Shown: positions 57,434 to 64,000 of the stretch, piece after piece
How positions within the stretch are numbered: position 1 is the first letter of the stretch
Layout: every line of letters begins with the position of its first letter
Source: Heterobilharzia americana
Taxonomy: Eukaryota; Platyhelminthes; Trematoda; Strigeidida; Schistosomatidae
DNA: 64,000 nucleotides
Assembly (NCBI GenBank): GCA_944470555.2
Contig: OX104132.1
Location: 7,387,755-7,451,754, forward strand
Direction: 5' to 3'
Made by a program: the position numbers and the translations under genes
The notes under the pieces: model-generated
The model's database searches: none
Told to the model about the DNA's origin: nothing
Seen by the model: the letters and a program-made list of their open reading frames with translations, nothing else

Positions 57434-58489
57434 GTTAATTTTAAATATCGTATGTCAAACATTTCTATGATCCTAATTGTACATTTATTCTAAATGCACC
57501 ATATTTAAAAACTTTTGTCAAACAGATACTAGCACTTTTTGTCAAGGGTTTTTAAAAACGACAGGGACATGTATTATGTATGCCGAATCACTATTTTCTG
57601 CCTCAGTGTTATCTGAAGTAGGTTTAGGCTTGAAGAAAGCTTGTTGGGCCAGTATCTGACTCCAAGGTTTACATAAATTTTGTGAAATACTGTCATTCTT
57701 CTTATGATCATAAAAACACTGCTGATCCATCTGCGGCTTCAGACACTGAAAACAAGCGATAACACGAAGTATAAACTGGAGTGCTGTATTGATGATTAAC
57801 CAATAAGTTTGAAACTAGCAGAAAGCAGATAGACTGTTTTACGTGAAAATTTACGAAAAGAGTCAGTGAATTTAATAGGAAACATAGGAATAAGAAGGGA
57901 GATCTATTAGCCCTATACATTTCGAACAATCTGATCACACATGGACTTGTCGAATTATTTATGTGGTAATTTATATTAGTTTATAAGGTTAGTGTTCAGT
58001 ATATCAACGAATACAATAAGAAATATCTGCTTCAATGTCAGGGGTGGCCAGACATGTCATCAGTACGTGAGGTCTTTGGTTGTCGGTTCAACCATGTAGA
58101 GACACGTAGATTTCCCAGTTGGGATCGCAGTAAGAATAGAAATCGGTGACTGGAGACTAGGCAACATGGTTCAGAGTCCACATCAGATATATTCATACAT
58201 TATCCTCATCTTACTGGTCAAACTGAATATGTACATTATCTAATTCTTCCTTGATCTCTTTGCATGACTTCCTATCACTTTTAACTGCCTTCTTCATTTC
58301 TTAATCTTTCATCTAAGTTTATTCTCGCGTACTGTGCTGATATGAATTGCGGCAACTCTAACTATCATTCAGAAATGACTGGTCTTATGTTGATGTTATG
58401 TATTTATCGGTATATTTTCACATAATTGAAAGAAAACGAACGTCCGGAACGAAAACAACTCTGATAAGCTTAAGCATCGATTCAAATTG
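57434..58489. other. GNB1L 3' flank and FB 3' end
   Basis: No clear AATAAA was found near the stop. 58040-58380 is a decayed FB 3' end in plus orientation (CATCAGTACGTGAGGTCTTTGG). Nothing else recognised. Confidence 0.5.
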
Positions 58490-61400
58490 CTACACTTACT
58501 GACCGATAGCTGCTATACTGATGAGGTGATCTGGCTGGTGTCTCACAGTGACCCAGTGAACTACATTGGTGGAAGACTTTGTCCCCTTGAGTTCTTACCA
58601 TACTAAAAAGGTCTGGAGGATAGTGGCTAGACTAACAGCAGTTACATTACGCTGCGATGGGGGGTTCCACGACGAAGTTGTGATGGTGATTGATAGTGCT
58701 GCTGTAGTGACCGAGTAAATAATAAGAAATACGCAGATGTGACTAACGAAATGAGACACTTGAACTAGAAACGAATAGCGACTGTTCTCTTTCAGTATTT
58801 CATACTTCATTGAGCCACGAAATGTGAACTGATCAAGACTGACCTGCAACTGTGAGGAAGATACTACCGGACAAAAATGCACCATTTATATACACTTTTG
58901 ACGAATGTATGAAACAATTAGGTCAAAAGTTAAATAACTTGTTTTGATTGGTCGATCGTAGGATACATTGTCCAATAAAGTTTTCCCTGGCCAAACAGCT
59001 GCATGAACCAATACTTGAAGTACCAAATGCTAACTTCTACTTAGACCGCTTCCTATAAGCTGGTTTCTTTAGAGGTAGGATAGTTAGGAAACGTCGATCC
59101 CCGAAACAGAACAGTCCCTGCTGCGGTATTCCGGTACCGGCAGTTTGGCTTTATTAGATGGATTTGAAAATAAGCAAACTTAAATCTCGTACTTTGTAAA
59201 ATACTGTGGGTGACAGGTATCAAATAGATGTCTTTTGGGCTCTACGGTCATGCAGTAACCATTGTTTTTCAGGTACCTCAAGAAGAAGTAGCCACACAGT
59301 TTGGGTAACTAAAAAGTGTCAACTGCCCTCACAGCTTTGTTAACGCTCAAGTACCATCAGATTATTATCAACCTTACACATTCTTCAAGTCACTGAGTGA
59401 ATGTTCCGACACCATCTTTACTTTCTTCCAGCTTTACAGCTTTTGACAACGATTTTGGTTCACGAATCACCATCTCTGGTCTCCTGAAACTGCACTCCGA
59501 ACGACATATTGGAGCTTTCAATGTCCCCACACCATCAGAATGACTTAGAAGCTTTACTGCGTAAAACCGTTGCACCTCAGACTGTTGATGTATGCTATGT
59601 TTGCAACACACACACACACACAGATCCGAAGTGTATTTACTCACTTGACGTCACCTGACCAATATCGTGAATCTCCAAAACTCACTTTCCAACCTTTTGG
59701 AGGTCTCAGCTGCTCATGCTCACGGTCTTTCAGGTATAGCTATGGCGTTAATCCTAAGACAGAAAATGGACTGCTTGATTAGACCCCAGTTGATAATCAC
59801 CTATGCTCTGTTCAATTGACCGCGGCAGTAAAGACTAGAAAGAGTAGTGAAACTTCATATTGTCTTATCGTAATCTTTACTTATGCATTAACTAACAGCA
59901 TTTCGAAGGAAGTAAGTGATGAGTTCCACCAGAAAATATCGAGCCTTATACCTAAACCTAGACATTTAGATGTGGTTGTCGTGGCAAGTGGTTTCAGTCT
60001 TCAAGTAGGTAGGACTTTTGGGATTTCAGTCGAACTTACAGAACAGCGATCGCCTTCTACGTCTGTGTTCAGACAGTCATCTATTTCTGGCCAGCATACA
60101 CTTTATATATAAAGAGAGATATTTTATGACATGACGTCCACTAAGTTCAACTCAACAGTGGACGCAGATAGGACCATATTTCTATCATTTATCGCTGAAG
60201 CTGGTCGGTGGAAGATTGCCAGTGCTTTAGAGTTCATATTTGGTCATCGAGCACGCATTTGTTCGCATCTAAGTGGTTGGGGGAAGACTAAAGTGACGTG
60301 ATCATTGCAACTACTGCTTGATGATCAGAATACTAACTGTTTTCACCGGAAGCTGGGTAGACAGTTATCGTAACAGAATAACATTCAACCAGCCGAAGCC
60401 TGAAGCCATCTTCATCCCGCTGTAAATACGGTGATGAAGACTGTAACATCCTTGAGAAAAGGTTATGAAGGGCTGGTGCATCACAACAGCTTATTCTGAA
60501 CTAATGGATGTACGCAAACGCATTCATGTAGGAGCGGAAGCAACTCAAATTTTGACTGTCGAAACGCCTACAAAATGAGACAGAGAAGACTACGACGATA
60601 ACTATCAGTGGATAGTTATTTAGACTTGTCAAGGTAACTGTAGCGGAAAAGTCAATGGTTAGTGAGACTACACCAGAGAATGATGAGTCTGTGATTCAGT
60701 CGCAGAGATGATCGAAATGATTGGTAGAACACTTCGGTGAACATTTCAACTGACCACCAGTAATTTTTCGGTGACCCGGTATCCGACCGGATCCTGAATC
60801 GGAAACTAGTACAGGTCCTACGACTTTCATAGGAGTTGAGAGGATCGCAGCCTGAAACACATTGCTCAGTCAAGCTAGTACCAGTAGTATTTGAGGATGT
60901 TTATCTCAGATTATTTACCAGGCTAACTAAAGTGTTAGCTAGCATATGGAAAACAGTTACGATTCCTTCCTCCAGATTCTTCCTGAAAGTAGATAAATCA
61001 TCCTGTAATAAACACAAGGGAACCAGTTTGATGAACTTAGTGTCTAAGATTCCAGGTTATATAATTAGGTAAATTATTGCTCCCGGACTGGTCTTCAGTA
61101 GCACTAGGGAGCTAGATGGCTGAGTATACTAATTATTTCACTAACCTAGAGTGTCGGATCAGCTCTGATGAATCAGCGACCGACGTAATCTCTGCGTGAA
61201 TACGGAAAGCTAGCTTGGATTTCGCCAGCGTAAGCGGTGTTGCATTCACATCTGTTTGATTACAAAAGGTCAAAAGTACTGTACTGCAGCTTGCTGTGTT
61301 CTGCTATATGACTGAAATAAAATTGTTACAGTAAATGATATGAGGAGACTTCACATGTTCGACTACCATTGCCTTCCTGGCATTGACTGTGTGATGCAGT

Positions 61401-61800
61401 GCCCTGCCATCACGTCAGTAATGTAGAAGTCAGATGTGGAATTTCGAATAGGAAAAGTAACTCGAATGAGGAGGTTGTGAGCAATCATCTACTAAGGTGA
61501 CTGGGACGTGTGCTACGCACACCTAGTCACCGTCGCACAACATTGGCTGAAGTAACTTTAGGTTCATAGGCAACCAGATAGAAATATGGCATCGAACCAT
61601 AAAGTCTTTGACTGCCAGTCTGAGTTTTGTGGCGGAAATGTAAACGTATTCACGGTCTGTGTGACACATGAAATTGATGTCCGGAGAATCTTGGTGACAA
61701 AAGGAAGAATCGATGTCAGTGTTGTAGATTCGTGTAGGCACCACCTTCATATTAATCGTCGTACGGAACTTCGTTATTACCTTTTTATTTCTTTTCCTCC
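58490..61800 (+). mobile_element. FB element, near full length, heavily decayed
   Basis: The leader at about 58520-58690 matches those at 22.9 and 24.4 kb (CACAGTGACCCAGTGAAC, AAGGTCTGGAGGATAGTGGC). Then come an N-terminal part at 59260-59480, endonuclease RHIGAFNVPT (about 59500) and LTSPDQYRESPKLTFQ (59645-59695), a LIRKPRHLDVVVVA-like block (59945-60000), RT codons KVDKSSCNKHKGTSLMNLVSKI (split: KVDKSSCNKHKGTSL, MNLVSKIPG; 60985-61060), and the C-terminal RISSDESATDVISA block near 61155-61200. It has stops throughout and a large deletion between RT and C-terminus. Confidence 0.72.
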
Positions 61801-62502
61801 TGTTACGATTTCATACCACTCCTGGCTACTTTTTTCCTTATTTCTCTAAGTTTTGATTTAGTTCCTCTAACGCTGATGTACAACCTCGCGTAGTTAACTA
61901 GTTCACTAGTTACTAGCCGGTCCTAAGCCCGGGTAAAGAAGGAAGGTTGGGCATAGGGGTAGCAACCGTACCCCGTAAAACCAATCTAATCGCTAAAGAA
62001 ACTTCAAAGCACAAAGAAAATATAAAAAACAAAAACAAAACAAACTTATTCCTCACTGGAATCGGGGAGACAAAATGATGCTGGTTGTTGAAGCCAGTTG
62101 GCCACTGTGTCTTCCCTCTGTCGATGAAAGCGAAAGTAAACAGACACATGGGATGTCCACACAATGTTTGAAGCTGGCTGGCAAGGCTACTCACATTGCA
62201 AAAGAAATGAGAAGGTATACAAAAGACATTTCTACGACGCATTGACAAGTGAAGCAGAACAGGCTGCAAGTGGGAAAGACCTGACAACACTATATCAAAT
62301 GACCAGGTTACTATCGATCTGGCAAGAGATCAACGCGGATGAGATCAGTGAAAGATAGTGAAGGAAACCTAGTTATCAAAGAGGTGAAGCAAAGGAAACG
62401 ATAGGCTGACCACTTCAAAAAAGTCTTGGATCGACCAACACCACCACCTGCAACTCGTCCAGAAATATCACCAGAAGCCCAGACACAACTAGCGGTGAAC
62501 AC

Positions 62503-63592
62503 ATGCCCTTTGACAAAAGCAGAAGTCCCGAACGCCATAAAGTTGCTGAAATCCGAGAAAGCAGCAAGTTCGATAGAATCCCTCTAGAAGCACTGAAAAC
62601 AGACACAGACAACAACGGACATGCTCACACCACTACTGCAGAAGGTTTGGAAGGAAGGAAAGTTACCTGCAGACTGGAAGAAGGGCTGCCTTGTTAAAAT
62701 GCCAAAGAAGGGCAACCTAAACTTTTGCAAGAACTGGTGCGGAATCATGCTCCACCTCTGTTCACCCCAAGCAAAGTATCAAGCCGCATCATCCTGGAGA
62801 GACTAACAAACGCTCTGGATTCAAAATTACTGCCGGAACAGGCTGGCTTCAGGAAGAACAAATCATGTGTGGATCAAATTGCAACTTTACGCATCATCAT
62901 CGACAGCGTCGACCGAGAAGTGATTTGGCAACTGCTTCAACACTACGGCTTAAGTGCCACAAACCTTTATCAACCGCACTCAACATCTATATGAAGACGC
63001 CACATGCCAAGCGATTCAGAATGGAAATCTCAGTGATTCCTTTGAAGTGAAGTGAAGACAGGAGTAAGACAAGGTTGTCTACTATCACTGATCATCTTCC
63101 TGATTGTAATCAACTAGATCATGTAAGAGACTGTGAGGAGCTGCTATAAGGTGGGCGTACGCTGTTTGACCGATGAAAAGAGATTAGAAGATTTGGATTT
63201 CACGGATGATGGTTTATGTCTAATATTGCACAAACTCAAAGATCTACAGGCAGCATCGGTTCAACTACAGGCAGTGGCACAGATGAGGATGTCAAGGCGA
63301 CCCAAGTTCGGAAAAGCAAGACAGACCTTCATTAACCTGAAACCATCGTGGAGATCTACTGCACTCAGCATAAAACGTGAAGAAGATCCGGATTTTCAAC
63401 ACCACGGTCAAGTCAGTGCTTCTATATGATCCAGAGACTTGGCGCGTTACGAAAAGCATTTCCAACAGACTACTGACATTCATCAACAGCTGCCGTCTAC
63501 GCCCACTCAATACTGAAGATGAGATCAGATGGCCAGAAAGAATAAGCATCAAAAAACTCTGGCTGGTAACGAACCAACCAACAAATATGTAG
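62503..63592 (+). pseudogene. RTE reverse transcriptase and C-terminal region, copy C
   Basis: Blocks over several frames: LLQKVWKEGKLPADWKKGCL (62625-62690), FCKNWCGIM (62720-62750), LDSKLLPEQAGFRKNKSCVD (62815-62875), SVDREVIWQLLQHYGLS (62905-62955), the TGVRQGCLLSL region (about 63060-63090) and LDFTDDGLCLILHKLKDL. Single-base frame breaks near 62760, 62960, 63050 and 63380 inactivate it. Confidence 0.78.
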
Positions 63593-63768
63593 AAGAAAGT
63601 GGAGATGAATTGGATTGAACATACACCGAGAAGACCGTTTGGAAACATCATGCACTAGGCCAGGCCGTCGGGTGGAACCCATAGGGGGGACGGTGAGTCG
63701 GGCATCCGAGGGTGACATGGAGATGGTGCGAGGAAGAAATGAAAGCTTGTGGGCAGTGGTGGAGACGA

Positions 63769-63798
63769 GTTCAAAAGACTCTCTGGAGTCTTTTGAAC
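63769..63798. repeat. 13-bp perfect hairpin near the 3' end of RTE copy C
   Basis: GTTCAAAAGACTC, a TCTG loop, and GAGTCTTTTGAAC. Copies A and B have only one arm here, so this is a local inverted duplication in copy C. Confidence 0.8.
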
Positions 63799-63890
63799 CT
63801 ACTCAGAGAACAGAATGAAATAGCTTTGTGCTACTGAAGCTGTATTTTCCACTAGGAACCCAAGGAACAAATATTAGTAGTAATAATAGC

Positions 63891-64000
63891 ATTGATGTGC
63901 TAATGTAGGGTGTTACAACCTAGACGACTGCTCAATGGTGCACGTCTTGTCGTCACTATGCCTCTTTGTTTCTAGGCCTTACCTCCTTTTGTCATCAACA
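63891..64000. other. Right edge, nothing recognised
   Basis: 110 bases with no frame or repeat seen. Confidence 0.4.

Larger units (their letters stand above)
61893..63890 (+). mobile_element. RTE-type retrotransposon copy C, endonuclease domain deleted
   Basis: The 5' leader GTTAACTAGTTCACTAGTTA and CCTAAGCCCGGGTAAAG match copy B. After the MFEAGW start (62164) the frame jumps from about the RRYT/K position straight to KRHFYDALTSEAEQAASGKD, the segment before the RT, so nearly the whole endonuclease is missing. The RT has QAGFRKNKSCVDQIATLRII (62840-62900) and LDFTDDGLCLILH (63195-63235). The C-terminus has VKSVLLYDPETWRVTKSISN (63405-63465). The 3' tail is ATTAGTAGTAATAATAG. Confidence 0.83.

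Noticed and set aside
1..64000. LTR retrotransposon or DNA transposon
   Set aside because: No integrase, protease or transposase motif and no long direct or inverted terminal repeats bounding a coding region were found; all recognisable elements are non-LTR, Penelope-like or SINE.

Overview
The window looks like repeat-rich nuclear DNA of a flatworm, most likely a blood fluke (Schistosoma or a close relative). It has spliced genes with short GT-AG introns among long ones, decayed RTE-, CR1- and Penelope-type retroelements, and tRNA-derived SINEs carrying hammerhead ribozyme motifs of the kind known from the schistosome Sm-alpha repeats. There are no operons, Shine-Dalgarno sites, rRNA genes or CRISPR arrays. 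The species cannot be fixed from this sequence alone.

Two host genes are supported, both on the + strand. (1) An NKIRAS (kappaB-Ras-like) small GTPase has exon 1 at 13324-13434 and exons 2-4 at 27251-27874, separated by an intron of about 13.8 kb that is largely filled with retroelements. (2) A GNB1L-like WD-repeat protein has its main exons at 53815-54157 and 56452-57433, with a possible first exon at 45900-45972. Both show single-base frame conflicts in otherwise conserved coding sequence, which suggests assembly indels or recent inactivation.

Layout. 1-2290: 5' two-thirds of a CR1-like element (minus), cut by the window edge. 2291-6078: nothing recognised. 6079-9200: RTE-type copy A (plus). 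9201-11560: nothing recognised. 11560-13090: CR1 C-terminus with two related 3' tails. 13324-27874: NKIRAS, whose intron holds RTE copy B (14642-17871, minus), a nest of a second RTE-like family here called FB (18250-24460, minus), a near-perfect 102-bp inverted repeat with two divergent hammerhead motifs (25140-25354), and an FB fragment (25420-26930, plus). 29115-34574: four tandem units of about 1366 bp containing an FB 3' end. 34882-35965: 5'-truncated RTE copy D with a 13-bp target duplication. 36080-43220: SINEs, an intact-looking hammerhead (40079-40124) and FB remnants. 43300-44990: Penelope-like element. 45500-57433: GNB1L amid SINEs and FB remnants. 58490-61800: decayed near full-length FB (plus). 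61893-63890: RTE copy C, lacking its endonuclease domain.

The most unusual material is structural: divergent hammerhead pairs built as inverted repeats in two SINE families, an RTE copy whose 5' third matches a sibling in inverted orientation almost exactly while the rest is diverged, and a young tandem array of a retroelement 3' end.
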